A stretch of 64,000 nt of DNA from Candidatus Bathyarchaeota archaeon (GCA_005888635.1 VBAW01000016.1:1-64000); one strand, 5' to 3'. Positions 1 to 9,281 are shown, counted from the first letter of the stretch. Program-made: numbers and translations. Notes: generated by a model not told the origin, from the letters alone.

Positions 1-1
1 C

Positions 2-205
2 ACTGTGGGAGGAGTCAACTTTACGCCTGGCCTCACACCAGTCCCGATCGCGGCCGGTGCGAAGATTTCTTTCAGCTTCAACCAGGCTATCAGCAGCAGC
101 TTCGCCAACCAGAAGGTCACCTTCACCGCAACACTCTACTGGGCAACAGGAACACTCTACACGCGTAGTAATCCAAAGTCCGGCTCCTTCGCGGTAGTAC
201 CATAG
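2..205 (+). CDS. C-terminal end of a secreted surface protein (5'-truncated by window edge)
   Basis: Only the last 67 or so codons are inside the window, with a TAG stop. The sequence closely matches the C-terminus of the protein at 588-2300: both contain GGVN-TPGLTPVP, SFANQK and TFTATLYWATG at equal spacing. It is therefore the tail of a paralogous cell-surface protein. The shared tail looks like a beta-rich domain with no catalytic motif visible. The N-terminal part cannot be seen, so the domain order is unknown. The tandem position beside its paralogue suggests local duplication. Confidence 0.75.
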   Translation, partial: TVGGVNFTPGLTPVPIAAGAKISFSFNQAISSSFANQKVTFTATLYWATGTLYTRSNPKSGSFAVVP

Positions 206-452
206 ACCCTCGGCGGAGCTAACCTTCTGGGAAAGATCCGCTCTAACTCAGGATCGATATTTTACAAGACGCCCTATGGAGACACTTGTCCTGGAGTAAT
301 CCAACATGCCCAGCGGAACTGACGTTGGTGTTACGCGTCCACCCTATGCGCAGTCATGTTTAGCGTGTGACAAGTATTTCAGGTCCTCCCTTCCGGGGCG
401 ATCAGTGTGCTCAGCTCGTTCTGGCAAGAGTCTAGGAGAGTTTTCCTCGTTC

Positions 453-499
453 TATAGCTTCGGATAACCCAGCTACGCTAGTCATATCCAATGATGGCT
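453..499 (+). promoter_or_regulatory. Conserved 47-bp upstream element, copy 1
   Basis: This block aligns without gaps to 2826-2872 and 36975-37021, each upstream of a cohesin-like surface-protein gene. Invariant parts are TATAGC at the start, GGATAACC, TCATATCC and GATGGCT at the end. GGATA (462-466) and TATCC (485-489) form an inverted repeat, as expected of a dimeric regulator site. It starts 82 bp before the start of the TATA-like box at 535. The sequence and spacing conservation are seen; the regulatory role is inferred. Confidence 0.65.
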
Positions 500-534
500 A
501 TAGATGGCTGCGAATGGAAAATCTCCATTGAGAG

Positions 535-541
535 TTAAATA
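535..541 (+). promoter_or_regulatory. TATA box of the 588 gene
   Basis: TTAAATA matches the archaeal TATA consensus and lies about 50 bp before the TTG start at 588, giving a short leader. Equivalent boxes occur at 2909 and 37059 at the same distance from the conserved 47-bp element. Confidence 0.5.
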
Positions 542-587
542 TTCCATGTGTTGCCGCAGGAGCGAGAAAACAAGAGTGATTTACGAA

Positions 588-2300
588 TTGCACTATCGTC
601 TAGTCAAAAACAAGCGTCTGATACTCTCCCTGCCTCTTCTTCTCGCTTCGCTGTTCCTTGCTTCACAAGCATTTCCCTCGGCTCATGCCCAGTTTACAGG
701 TCTGGTCTGCATCACATCCTCTACAACAGCGACGAGCTGTCCGTCTAGTCCGCCAACGATCGGTCCGGTAACTGTCGGTCAGACCTTCACCGTCGGTCTC
801 TTCGTGCAGGGTTCCGACGCCATGGGTGGCTGGGACATTTATGTTGCCGCCGACCCGGCGTTTCTGAATCCTACCAGTGCTGCTCTTGGTACGCTAGTTG
901 CTAGTCCGTCTCTGACTTCTATCTGTATCAACGGTTCACCCACGACTGGCTCGTGCACTGTCAATACCGCTAATGGTCCTGGTGTTGTCGAGGCTACTAC
1001 GATTGAGAGTTCTGGAGGCAACGAGTGTGGCGGTATCTCGCCTTGCTCTGGTATGGCTCTAACCATAACCTACCAGGTGGTCGGCGCGACTCCAACCACT
1101 TCTCTGTCTTATCCAACATCTCCAGGCTGTTCCGCCAGCAGTGTGTCTTCACCACCGAACGTATGTGTTCTCATAGCTGACGCTTTTGGAACTCCTCTTT
1201 CTGAGAATATTCAGGGTGCCACTGTCATCCGCCCGGCCACGTTGGATCCGACAACTACCATGGTGTCCTGTTCGTCTCCAGTCGCGGTGGGCACTGCCTC
1301 CACGTGCACTGCGACGGTCACTGACACCGCCACTCCTGGAGCGACCAATCCAACCGGCCAAGTCACATTCTCGACTGATGGATCTGGAAGCCTCAGTCCC
1401 GCCAACCCGTGCACCTTGTCCTCTCTCGGCTCGAACCAGGCAAATTGCGTAGTCTCCTACACGCCAACGTCTGTAGGGTCTGGCACCCATAACATCGGCG
1501 CAAGCTATCTGGGTGATTCGGTTCACGCCGCCTCCACGGCAACATCTCTCGCCCTGACAGTTACCAATTCCACCCCAAGCCTCACGACAGTCGTCAACTC
1601 CACTGTCGCTCCACTCGGCACCCTCGTTTCGGACGAGGCAATCTTGACAGGCGGATTCCCATCAACAGGCGTTACCGGCACAGTGATCTACACACTATTT
1701 CCGAATGGCGCATGCACGACGGGAACAGGCACTATCGTCTCAACCGTGAATGTTGGTTCCTCCAACAACGTGGCTGCTTCTGCAACAGTGACGCCGGCCG
1801 CTGCAGGGAGCTACAGCTTCAACGCAGTCTACAGCGGCGATAGCAACAACAACGCGGTGACGAGCGCGTGCGAACCGTTCACCGTCGTTCCTGCTCCGTC
1901 TTTCACTGCTGGAAAACTCCACTGGACACACCACCTAAGTCTGGCCAAGAGCGCGAGCACTCAGAGCTGGACGGCCATTGTGACGAACCCATTGTCCTCC
2001 CCTGTAGAGGTGCTGGTCCGGATAGTGGGCGCGTCCACAATAAATCCGTCAAACACGTTCGATGTCACATGCGGCGTTACCTGTGTCAACACTTCGAGTG
2101 GAGGAGTCAACTCTACCCCTGGCTTGACACCGGTCCCGGTGGACCTCCACACGTCAAGTCTCTCCATCAGCTTCAACCAGCCCATCCCGAGCAGCTTCGC
2201 CAACCAGAAGTTCACCTTCACAGCAACACTCTACTGGGCAACGGGAACAGTCTACTCCGCGAGCAATTCAAAGTCCGGCGCATTCGCAGTAGTATCCTAG
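588..2300 (+). CDS. Secreted cohesin-like / Ig-repeat surface protein
   Basis: The start is set at TTG 588 because the three paralogues only become alignable around KNKR followed by a signal peptide; the frame is open back to an ATG at 504. A hydrophobic signal ending SAHA is followed by a roughly 170-residue cohesin-like beta-sandwich (motifs VGQTFTV, VQGSDAMGG, IESSGGNECGG). Then come two Ig-like modules of the Big_3_5 type with Tyr-x-Gly-Asp ends, and a C-terminal domain shared with the partial gene at 2-205. No catalytic residues are seen. It is probably exported and cell-surface bound, as an adhesin or matrix component. Cohesin-like is a fold-level guess from motif pattern; no dockerin is seen in the window. 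Confidence 0.75.
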   Translation: MHYRLVKNKRLILSLPLLLASLFLASQAFPSAHAQFTGLVCITSSTTATSCPSSPPTIGPVTVGQTFTVGLFVQGSDAMGGWDIYVAADPAFLNPTSAALGTLVASPSLTSICINGSPTTGSCTVNTANGPGVVEATTIESSGGNECGGISPCSGMALTITYQVVGATPTTSLSYPTSPGCSASSVSSPPNVCVLIADAFGTPLSENIQGATVIRPATLDPTTTMVSCSSPVAVGTASTCTATVTDTATPGATNPTGQVTFSTDGSGSLSPANPCTLSSLGSNQANCVVSYTPTSVGSGTHNIGASYLGDSVHAASTATSLALTVTNSTPSLTTVVNSTVAPLGTLVSDEAILTGGFPSTGVTGTVIYTLFPNGACTTGTGTIVSTVNVGSSNNVAASATVTPAAAGSYSFNAVYSGDSNNNAVTSACEPFTVVPAPSFTAGKLHWTHHLSLAKSASTQSWTAIVTNPLSSPVEVLVRIVGASTINPSNTFDVTCGVTCVNTSSGGVNSTPGLTPVPVDLHTSSLSISFNQPIPSSFANQKFTFTATLYWATGTVYSASNSKSGAFAVVS

Positions 2301-2309
2301 ACGCAGCAA

Positions 2310-2347
2310 GGGGGATCTGAGAAATCCCCCCAAACCCCCTTTTTTTT
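2310..2347 (+). terminator. Hairpin plus T-run terminator after the 588 gene
   Basis: A perfect 7-bp stem (GGGGGAT at 2310-2316 with ATCCCCC at 2324-2330, loop CTGAGAA) lies ten bases past the stop codon and is followed by eight T residues at 2340-2347. It would stop transcription before the next surface-protein gene. Confidence 0.7.
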
Positions 2348-2825
2348 CTGTCGAAAAATAATTAGCTGAATCTCCCGATCTTCGGGACGTCTGTCGAGCG
2401 AGACTTAGCTTCTCGCCTCAACAGTCTATCCCATCCTACTCCACTATCGATAAATAATTGCGTCCCGTTCACTTTAGCCTCAACCATTGGATGGTTCGTC
2501 TCACGCAGCCGCAACCAGGATTATGTTGAGCATGATGAGAAGGACTTTAGCAAGTCCTCGGAAGCGTTCGACTGGCTAGCAGCCAAGTACGAGGAAGAAT
2601 GAAGAGAAAGAATGAAGGTTCATTTTACCAGAACTACTCGGTTGCTGTAGACAATCGGAGCATTTTCAGCAACATGCCGACCTAAATGATCGAGTTCAGC
2701 CCGATCCCACGCTAAATGATCGTTGAGTGTAACGCCATAGGGGATAGGACTTCACGGGTCCCGGGATCGCCATATTATCGGACTCTTTCCGTTATGACGG
2801 GAATTCAGCGAGGTTGTGCTCTGCC
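2348..2825. other. Intergenic region with a possible gene remnant
   Basis: No complete gene is seen. A plus-strand frame ending at TGA 2600-2602 is open back to about 2456 and reads like protein at its end (FDWLAAKYEEE), but it has no ATG, GTG or TTG start. It may be the tail of a decayed gene of unknown identity. The rest holds no feature that could be recognised. Confidence 0.3.
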
Positions 2826-2872
2826 TATAGCTTTGGATAACCCGGCTAGGCTCTTCATATCCGCTGATGGCT
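2826..2872 (+). promoter_or_regulatory. Conserved 47-bp upstream element, copy 2
   Basis: Ungapped match to 453-499 and 36975-37021, including TATAGC, GGATAACCC, TCATATCC and GATGGCT. It begins 83 bp before the TATA-like box at 2909. The ATG inside its last bases opens a frame continuous with the downstream gene, but in the other two copies the same ATG leads quickly to a stop. It is therefore treated as regulatory DNA, not as the start codon. Confidence 0.65.
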
Positions 2873-2908
2873 CTCGGTTGCCGCAAGCGAATTAGTCGCG
2901 CGTTAAAG

Positions 2909-2915
2909 CTAAATA
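2909..2915 (+). promoter_or_regulatory. TATA box of the 2960 gene
   Basis: CTAAATA lies about 45 bp before the TTG start at 2960. It is placed like the boxes at 535 and 37059 relative to the 47-bp element. Confidence 0.45.
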
Positions 2916-2959
2916 TGAGTGGAGTCCGTAGGTGGACGTTTAGAGAGCTGAATTGTCGA

Positions 2960-4603
2960 TTGAATAAGCGTTTCATCCTCCTACTCCCGCTACTCCTCGT
3001 TGGTTCGATTTTCGTAGGTTCAACCGTAATCCCTAGGGCTCACGCCCTCACTGGTACCGTCTGTATTACCGCTTCCGCAACGGCCACCAGCTGTCCTGCC
3101 AGCGCGGCTGCCATTGGGCCCATTACTCCCGGTCAGAACTTCACCGTCGGCGTCTTTGTTCAGGGTTCCGACGCAATGGGCGGATTCGACATCATGGTTC
3201 AAGCCGATAGTGCATTTTTGAACCCTAGAACTGCTGCTCTCGGCCCTTTGATTGCTAGCCCATCCTTGACATCTATCTGTGTCAATGGCTCATCCGCACC
3301 CCCTGCTGGCACTGGCGCGTGTACCGTGGGATATCCCAACGGTCCAGGTGCTGTTGAGGTTACTACAATAGAGAGTTCGGGAGGCAACGAGTGTGGCGGC
3401 ATCGGCCCATGTTCCGGTATGGCTTTCACCATAACCTATACGGCGGTGGCCGCGAGTCCAAGTACTCCCCTATCTTATCCAACATCCTCCGCCTGTTCTA
3501 CTAGCAGTGTATCTAGTCCGCCGAACACATGTGTTCTGGTAGATGATGCCTTTGGAAACACTCTGCTTGAGAATATTCAGGGCGGTAACGTTGCCGTACA
3601 GGCAGCAGCAGTAACCTCCCTGGTGTCAGTTGTCAGCGGTACCGACGGTAACCTCTACTGGAGTCCCTTCATCAGCAACGCGTGGGGCGCATGGTCAGCC
3701 CTCGGCGGTCAGAGCCCCTCATCCCCATCACTCTGTGTATCGGGAACGAGCACCGCTGAGCTTCTTGTCCGAGGCACGGACAATGCCCTATACCACAAGA
3801 CATTCACTTCCGGTTCCCCTGGATCCTTCGCCGCCGCTTGGGACAAGAACCCAACTGGTGTCACAATCGGCCAGCCTGTTTGCGCCGTCGTAGGTACGAT
3901 TATGCACGTCGTCGTCAGAGGAGCTGGGGGGCAGATCTTCTATACAACCTTCGATCTGACAGCGCGCACTTGGTTAGTAGCAGGTTGGACCAACCTGCAG
4001 GGATCCAGTCCTTCCACTCCAGCCCTGGCCGCAACACCTGCATCGAGCAGACTAGACCTCGTGGTCAGAGGCAATGACAACCAGATCTACCACAAGGCCT
4101 TCACTGCCGGAGCCTGGGCAGCCGCCTGGGATACTTCCAACAGATCACCAGTCCCCGACAAGACCATTGCCACACCTGCAGTAGTCAGCGACGGTACCCA
4201 GCTACACATTGTCGTGGTTGGGACAGAGGAAAACCTCTGGTACGCCACCCTATCCTTCGCGGGCGTCTGGTCTACCTATACTTCACTAGTTGGAGCTACA
4301 CCCGTCGCACCAACCCTCGTCATAGACTCTGCAAATGCCCTCCACCTCCTCGTGCAAGGGAACGATAACCATCTCTACGAAAAAGCCAAACCTTCCGGTG
4401 GCTCCTGGGACGCAGCGTGGACTAGCGCCGGCGGGATAACATCAGGAACTCCGGGCGCAGCGATAGTGGGCTCAACTCTATACGTGCTAACTACGGGTCC
4501 CGACGGCACACTTTGGTACAACTCCCTTACGGGTACTACGTTCGCAGGATGGGCGGGCGTGAACGGAGCCGCAGGCAGATCTCCCGGCCTCTCGACCCCG
4601 TAA
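2960..4603 (+). CDS. Secreted cohesin-like protein with PLL-type lectin beta-propeller
   Basis: The TTG start at 2960 gives MNKRF plus a clean signal peptide ending RAHA; the frame stays open back to ATG 2867. The N-terminal half is a cohesin-like domain nearly identical in motif order to the 588 and 37109 products. The C-terminal half (about 330 residues) is a run of blades with VRG-DN-LYHK and W--AW patterns, typical of PLL/DUF346 fucose-lectin-like propellers. A similar propeller occurs in the 15448-17390 product. A role in binding glycans at the cell surface is inferred from that fold; sugar specificity cannot be read. Confidence 0.75.
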   Translation: MNKRFILLLPLLLVGSIFVGSTVIPRAHALTGTVCITASATATSCPASAAAIGPITPGQNFTVGVFVQGSDAMGGFDIMVQADSAFLNPRTAALGPLIASPSLTSICVNGSSAPPAGTGACTVGYPNGPGAVEVTTIESSGGNECGGIGPCSGMAFTITYTAVAASPSTPLSYPTSSACSTSSVSSPPNTCVLVDDAFGNTLLENIQGGNVAVQAAAVTSLVSVVSGTDGNLYWSPFISNAWGAWSALGGQSPSSPSLCVSGTSTAELLVRGTDNALYHKTFTSGSPGSFAAAWDKNPTGVTIGQPVCAVVGTIMHVVVRGAGGQIFYTTFDLTARTWLVAGWTNLQGSSPSTPALAATPASSRLDLVVRGNDNQIYHKAFTAGAWAAAWDTSNRSPVPDKTIATPAVVSDGTQLHIVVVGTEENLWYATLSFAGVWSTYTSLVGATPVAPTLVIDSANALHLLVQGNDNHLYEKAKPSGGSWDAAWTSAGGITSGTPGAAIVGSTLYVLTTGPDGTLWYNSLTGTTFAGWAGVNGAAGRSPGLSTP

Positions 4604-4762
4604 GCTAGTCAAAGAATCTGGTCCCCGTTCAATCCCCTTTCTGCAACATTTTTCCCGCGCCTATTTTGGGAAGCGCCTTCACGATTCTCGAACCCCTACG
4701 GCCAATCAAGAGGCGTCAAAGGAATGACGGAAAAGTGGAATGAAGACCGATGTTGGAACAGA

Positions 4763-5722
4763 CTAGTGCGATTTGTGATTCCAGAGTTCGACGGTAAGCC
4801 TCAATCCTTCGTCGAGGGTGTAACGGGGCCGCCATCCCACCTCTTCGGTGATTCTCACATTATCTAGGACGAGATACGCCGGATCCTGGCTTTGTGGTCG
4901 TTGCGGATAGCCTGGAGGATAAGATCCAAAGACGAGCTTTCCCTTGAATTCTGTCAATCCGGACAGTTTCTTGGCGAGTTCTGCATTTGTAACTGGATTA
5001 CCTGGTGACACATTGTAGACCCCGCCGATTGCTTTCTCGGATTTCGCGACGTCCAAGTAAGCATCGACATGATCCTCCGCGAACATGTAATCGCGAATGG
5101 ACTCAGGCGAACCGACATAACACGTCTCTCCGCTCAACATCTTTGAGATCAAATACTCTGCGTAGAAGCCGCTCTCCCCGACCCTTCCATAACTATTGAT
5201 GGGTCTCATCACCGTTCCTCGCAGGTGGTAAATCCGATTCGCCATCTGGATATACTGATCCGCAGCCGCCTTCGACACCGCGTAGGGCGACGCTGGGTTG
5301 AGGAGTGCGCTCTCTGCGATAGGTCGGCCGCTCGGTTGCCAGCCGTAGACTTCTGCAGTAGAAGCCGCAATCAGTCTCGTGTTCGGCGACTGCCTAAGAA
5401 TCGAATGGACAAGATTCACGGTTCCATCAAAATTGATCCCAATGTATGGATACGGATCGTCAAACGACAGCCGGACCGGAGTCAGTGCTCCAAGGTGGAA
5501 GACAATACTAGGATCGGAGGTTTCTACCGCAGAGAGAACAGAGTGAAATCTGACCAGGTCGCCTTCTATAAGGTGGATTTTTGGGATGATCTTTTCTATT
5601 CTCTTTAGCTCTCTCTCCGACGAGTGTCTGACCAATCCGTAGACATTGTCTCCCTGCTCCACCAATCTTGTAGCAAGTCGTGATCCTATGAATCCTGTGA
5701 TGCCTGTAACGAGAACGTTCAA
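4763..5722 (-). CDS. NAD-dependent sugar epimerase/dehydratase (extended SDR)
   Basis: 319 aa. The N-terminal Rossmann motif GITGFIG and the catalytic YAVSK (Tyr-x-x-x-Lys) identify an extended short-chain dehydrogenase acting on a nucleotide sugar, near GDP-mannose 4,6-dehydratase or UDP-glucose 4-epimerase. The exact substrate cannot be decided. It overlaps the upstream nucleotidyltransferase by 4 bp, so the two are probably translationally coupled, and it is the last gene of the 8403-4763 nucleotide-sugar operon. Convergent with the surface-protein gene ending at 4603. Confidence 0.85.
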   Translation of the reverse strand: MNVLVTGITGFIGSRLATRLVEQGDNVYGLVRHSSERELKRIEKIIPKIHLIEGDLVRFHSVLSAVETSDPSIVFHLGALTPVRLSFDDPYPYIGINFDGTVNLVHSILRQSPNTRLIAASTAEVYGWQPSGRPIAESALLNPASPYAVSKAAADQYIQMANRIYHLRGTVMRPINSYGRVGESGFYAEYLISKMLSGETCYVGSPESIRDYMFAEDHVDAYLDVAKSEKAIGGVYNVSPGNPVTNAELAKKLSGLTEFKGKLVFGSYPPGYPQRPQSQDPAYLVLDNVRITEEVGWRPRYTLDEGLRLTVELWNHKSH

Positions 5723-6519
5723 TGTGCCTGACTTCTCAACCGTTTCTCTGCATCTTCAAGCTCCCTTAAGGAATTAATCGTAATGAACGACCCGCGGTGC
5801 CTAAACGCGGCTACCTTACCCGCCTTTGAAAGTTTAGGAAAGGTTGTTCTCTCAACGTCACCGACTCGAGGAAGATGCTTCACGATCTCGTGATGAAACA
5901 CGTAGATTCCCGTGGAAATATTAACATCTTTCAATACTGGCTTCTCCAAGAATCCCCGACAATAATCATGCTTGTCTACCTTGACCAGACCGAAAGGAAG
6001 ACGTGGATGAATTACTGCGATGGTCGACACGGTACCGCTTTTCAAATGCTTCGCCAACATCTCATCGAGTCTGAGGTCAGTGATCTGGTCGCCGTTCAGG
6101 GCGTAGAAAGTCTCATCGTCAACGTAACGGCTTATTGCTAGACTAAAGCCTTCACTTGTTCCTCCAGGAACAGTGTGGACACTGTACTGTATCTTCACGC
6201 CAAAGCGCGCTCCATCCCCGAAGAAGTCGATTATCTGCTCTTTCAGATAGGCAACGCCTATTACGATATTCGAAACCCCGTTTGCCTTGAGCCACTCAAC
6301 AACCCACTGAAGAAGCGGCTTTCCCCCCACCTTAACGAGACCCTTGGGCAAGTCTGACGTTATGGGTCTCAGCCGAACACCTTCACCCCCCGATAGAACC
6401 ACCGCGGTTCTTGGCCGATTCGAAAGCCTTGCCAATGCACTTATCGAACAGCGACGCCTTACGGATCCGGGTATAAGCGTTCCATCTGGAAGAACTAGGG
6501 TTTTTGGGAGCGGAACCAT
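5719..6519 (-). CDS. Sugar-1-phosphate nucleotidyltransferase
   Basis: The pyrophosphorylase signature appears as LSGGEGVRLRPIT with DLPKGLVKVGGKPLL, followed by ALNGDQITD carrying the metal-binding Asp. These are hallmarks of the NTP_transferase family (glucose-1-phosphate thymidylyl-, mannose-1-phosphate guanylyltransferase). It activates a sugar phosphate for the epimerase encoded downstream, which it overlaps by 4 bp. The first 35 or so residues before the signature are unusual for the family. A TTG at 6435 is an alternative start that would remove the overlap with the upstream gene. Confidence 0.85.
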   Translation of the reverse strand: MVPLPKTLVLPDGTLIPGSVRRRCSISALARLSNRPRTAVVLSGGEGVRLRPITSDLPKGLVKVGGKPLLQWVVEWLKANGVSNIVIGVAYLKEQIIDFFGDGARFGVKIQYSVHTVPGGTSEGFSLAISRYVDDETFYALNGDQITDLRLDEMLAKHLKSGTVSTIAVIHPRLPFGLVKVDKHDYCRGFLEKPVLKDVNISTGIYVFHHEIVKHLPRVGDVERTTFPKLSKAGKVAAFRHRGSFITINSLRELEDAEKRLRSQAH

Positions 6520-7565
6520 CTTAGGGTCCGGTCTAATCCTGTCTCAAGTCGGAGCGACGGGCTCCAACCCAGCAGTCTCTCCATTCTCGCAGTGTCTGGG
6601 AGACGCCTCATATGATCCCCAGCCGGTAGCGGGAGAAAGCGGACACTAGAATCGGAGACTGCTATGGCCTTTATTCTTTCGGCCAAGTCACGGATATTGT
6701 TCTCCTCTTTCATGCCGATGTTCAAAACCATCTCCGACGATCTATCCAAGCCCATGAATAGGAGCGATGCGGAGACCGTGTCAGTCACGTAAGAAAACGA
6801 TCTTGTCTGAGAACCATCACCAAACACAGTGATGTCATCTCCCCGCAAGGCCTGGAGTATGAATCTAGAGATGACCCTCCCGTAAAGGCCCTCAGCTCTA
6901 AGTCTGGGTCCGTAACTGTTGAAGAGTCGTGCAATCCTAACATCAAGCCCGTACTGGTCGTGGTATGCCTTGCACAAGGCTTCGCCGAACCGTTTCCCTT
7001 CTTCATAACACGATCTTGGTCCGAGAGGATCGACCTTTCCCTCATACGATTCAGGGGTTGGAAAAACCTCAGGATCGCCATAAGCCTCGCTTGACGAGGC
7101 ATAGAAGACTCGGGCATCATTCTTCCTGGCTAAGTCCAGCATTCTATCCGTTCCCGTAGCACTCGCCAACGCTGTCTCCACGGGATGTTTCTGATAATCT
7201 TCAGGAGCCGGTCTGCTCGCGAGATGAAAAACCATGTCAACCTTTGGATTCTTGGAATACGTGCAGACATCGGCCCTTTCGAATTTGAAACTCTTCACAG
7301 TCTTCAGATGATCAATGTTCTCGAAGACCCCTGTAGAGAGATTATCCAGGCAGATGATTCTCGAATCTAACCCGATGAGGGTGTCGCAGATCCAGCTGCC
7401 CAAGAATCCCGATCCCCCAGATACAAGGACACCCTTCCCTTGGAATGCGCTAGGATCTATCGATTTTCTGATCGCATCAAGGTCCTGGTTGATAATCTGG
7501 TCCTTCAACCCTAGTGCGAGATCACCGGAATACCTTCTAGGACGCGGGTTCTCTAGAGTATTCAT
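6495..7565 (-). CDS. UDP-glucuronate decarboxylase-like NAD-dependent dehydratase
   Basis: Extended SDR with GGSGFLGS nucleotide-binding motif, YASSSEAYG, and catalytic Tyr-x-x-x-Lys as CYEEGKRFGE. GPRS-CYEEGKR and RLFNSYGPR are typical of UDP-xylose synthase (UXS), which turns UDP-glucuronate into UDP-xylose. ATG 7565 is chosen over the longer 7634 start because it cuts the overlap with the upstream galU-like gene from 98 to 29 bp. Its expected substrate comes from UDP-glucose dehydrogenase, whose only traces in this window are pseudogenes (8609, 13186). A related 4,6-dehydratase activity cannot be excluded. Confidence 0.8.
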   Translation of the reverse strand: MNTLENPRPRRYSGDLALGLKDQIINQDLDAIRKSIDPSAFQGKGVLVSGGSGFLGSWICDTLIGLDSRIICLDNLSTGVFENIDHLKTVKSFKFERADVCTYSKNPKVDMVFHLASRPAPEDYQKHPVETALASATGTDRMLDLARKNDARVFYASSSEAYGDPEVFPTPESYEGKVDPLGPRSCYEEGKRFGEALCKAYHDQYGLDVRIARLFNSYGPRLRAEGLYGRVISRFILQALRGDDITVFGDGSQTRSFSYVTDTVSASLLFMGLDRSSEMVLNIGMKEENNIRDLAERIKAIAVSDSSVRFLPLPAGDHMRRLPDTARMERLLGWSPSLRLETGLDRTLRWFRSQKP

Positions 7566-8403
7566 AAGACAAATTCTGGGCTTCCCGGTAAAGATCTGGC
7601 GAACCAATGTCCAGCCATGCTTCCTTCGGATCAACCGGGGTCGTGTAAACGTTGAAGTTCCAGTCTACAATCTTCTGGATGCCGTCAGTGAGCTGGAGCT
7701 CGCCAGCGAACCCAGTCTTCGTCGACTCCAATGCCTTGAATATTACCGGGTCGAACACGTAGACGGGCATGATCGCCAGTTTCGAGGCCGGCTCCGCTGG
7801 TTTCTCGACGAGACGTTTCACCTTCACGAGCCCATTGGGCATAGTCTCACCTTCCACGATCCCAAATCGTTTCGGATCCTGAACTTCCTTCGACAAGAAC
7901 AACGTGCTTGTCTTGTACTCCTCGCTTATGCGTACGAGTCTGCGTAAGTGTTCAGCATTTTTCGATATGAAATAGCTGTCACCGGCATGGACTAGGAAAC
8001 GGTCGTTCCCCGTGAAACCTTTTGCTTTCAACACCGCGTCCCCGAAACCTCGAGGAGCAGGCTGGTTAATCCATACCAGGGTCGAATCGTCAATCATCTT
8101 GTAGAAGGCTCGCAGTTCCTCGGTCGCACCGTCCAGACCCTTACTGTCAAGCTTCGAAATAAATGAGAGGTCGGGCGTGAAATGATCCTCGATCGCCCTC
8201 TTTCCCCGCCCGACGATGAAACAGAAGTCTCGGAACCCAACAGAGTACAACTGCTCAAAGATCAGCTGCACGATGGGTTTCAGACACAAGTCTCCATTCA
8301 CAGCCCTCGCGAAGATCGGCAGCATCTCTTTCGGCTGTTCCTTGGTGACCGACAACAGCCTGGTTCCCATCCCTGCTGCGGGAATCACGGCCTTCCTTAA
8401 CAC
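7537..8403 (-). CDS. galU: UTP--glucose-1-phosphate uridylyltransferase (GalU-like)
   Basis: The protein begins with KAVIPAAGMGTRLL and has KEQPKEMLPI, the GalU nucleotide-binding loop and Lys. It would make UDP-glucose from UTP and glucose-1-phosphate. GTG 8403 is preferred to the upstream TTG 8439 because a decayed copy at 9112-9281 has its ATG exactly at this codon (MDTKAVIPA against VLRKAVIPA). First gene of the nucleotide-sugar operon that runs down to 4763; a TATA-like TTCTTAAA lies near 8447-8454. A divergent ugd pseudogene begins 200 bp away. Confidence 0.85.
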   Translation of the reverse strand: MLRKAVIPAAGMGTRLLSVTKEQPKEMLPIFARAVNGDLCLKPIVQLIFEQLYSVGFRDFCFIVGRGKRAIEDHFTPDLSFISKLDSKGLDGATEELRAFYKMIDDSTLVWINQPAPRGFGDAVLKAKGFTGNDRFLVHAGDSYFISKNAEHLRRLVRISEEYKTSTLFLSKEVQDPKRFGIVEGETMPNGLVKVKRLVEKPAEPASKLAIMPVYVFDPVIFKALESTKTGFAGELQLTDGIQKIVDWNFNVYTTPVDPKEAWLDIGSPDLYREAQNLSYEYSREPAS

Positions 8404-8608
8404 TCTAGAACCAGCTCTTACCTGGACATGCCTTCGCAACTCGACAGTTTAAGAATTCCCCCGCGCCAAAGCCGATCAAAGCGGGACACTGACAGGGTCA
8501 TTCTACCAAGGCAACAATTGAAAGATTCTCTCCGAGACGCAAAGCCCACGCGTAGAAGACGATTCTCTCTGAACAGATTACTATCACTCACTCAACTTCC
8601 GGCCTTGT

Positions 8609-9105
8609 ATGAAACCCGCACTGGGGTTCATATCAGTAATCGGAATGGGCTAAGTCGGCCTCTGCACCTCTGCAGCATTCGCATCAAAGGGAATCAAAAC
8701 TGTAGGAATAGACATCGATGAAAAGAGCTTCGAACAGATACAACAAGGCAGAGCACCCCTATAAGAGCCACAGCTCGACAGCATGCCGAAAAAAAGCGGT
8801 AAAAAAGAGACTCCTCACCGCAACGAACGATATTTCTCAAACCACCCACACATATTCGACCTTTCTAACCGTCGGAACGCCCAGCCGGGTAGACGGCTCC
8901 ATAGACCTCACCAGTATGGAAAGAGCCACGGAGGAATTGGGCACGGCGCTTCGTGAGAAACAATCCTATCATCTGGTCAGTTCGGGAAACTCCGAGCGAA
9001 GGACTATCTTGCACTTATGCGGACGCCCAACCTGGTCGACGCAACGAGACTTTACAATCCCGATGAATATCGGACCCTGAATTTCGTCGCAGTTTGGAGT
9101 CGGAC
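8609..9105 (+). pseudogene. ugd: Degenerate UDP-glucose 6-dehydrogenase
   Basis: Reading from ATG 8609 gives a recognisable UDP-glucose/GDP-mannose dehydrogenase start (ISVIGMG-stop-VGL, VGIDIDEK, GRAPL-stop-EPQLD). TAA stops at 8651 and 8762 replace the expected tyrosines. After a frameshift it continues as FLTVGTPSRVDGSIDL and ERATEELGTALREK. Most of the middle is then missing, and the C-terminal end appears from 9002 as DYLALMRTPNLVDATRLYN. Two stops, frameshifts and a deletion of over half the enzyme make it inactive. It is divergent from the intact galU-like gene, a natural pairing because Ugd oxidises GalU's product. Confidence 0.85.
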
Positions 9106-9111
9106 CCGACA

Positions 9112-9281
9112 GAGTACAACAGAGTACAATTGATCGAACGTCAGTTGAACGATAGGCTTCAAACACAGGCCCCCTTCAGACCCCTCGCGAAGATCGGCAG
9201 CATCTCCTTCGGCTGCTCCTAATTGATAGACAAGAGCCTGATTCCCATCCAGGAGGCGGGAATCACAGCTTTCGTATCCAT
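9112..9281 (-). pseudogene. galU: Decayed galU 5' fragment
   Basis: From ATG 9281 on the minus strand the frame reads MDTKAVIPASWMGIRLLSIN, a stop, then EQPKEMLPIFARG. This matches the first 35 or so codons of the intact galU-like gene at 8403. DNA similarity extends to about 9112 and also into the upstream region. It is a truncated relic of a second galU copy. With the ugd remains on both sides it points to an ancient duplication of a galU-ugd divergent pair. Confidence 0.8.

Noticed and set aside
494-538. A conserved leader peptide starting at the ATG inside the 47-bp element
   Set aside because: The ATG is conserved, but the peptides (15 codons, 7 codons, and one running into the gene) differ in length and sequence, so the conservation is better explained as DNA signal.
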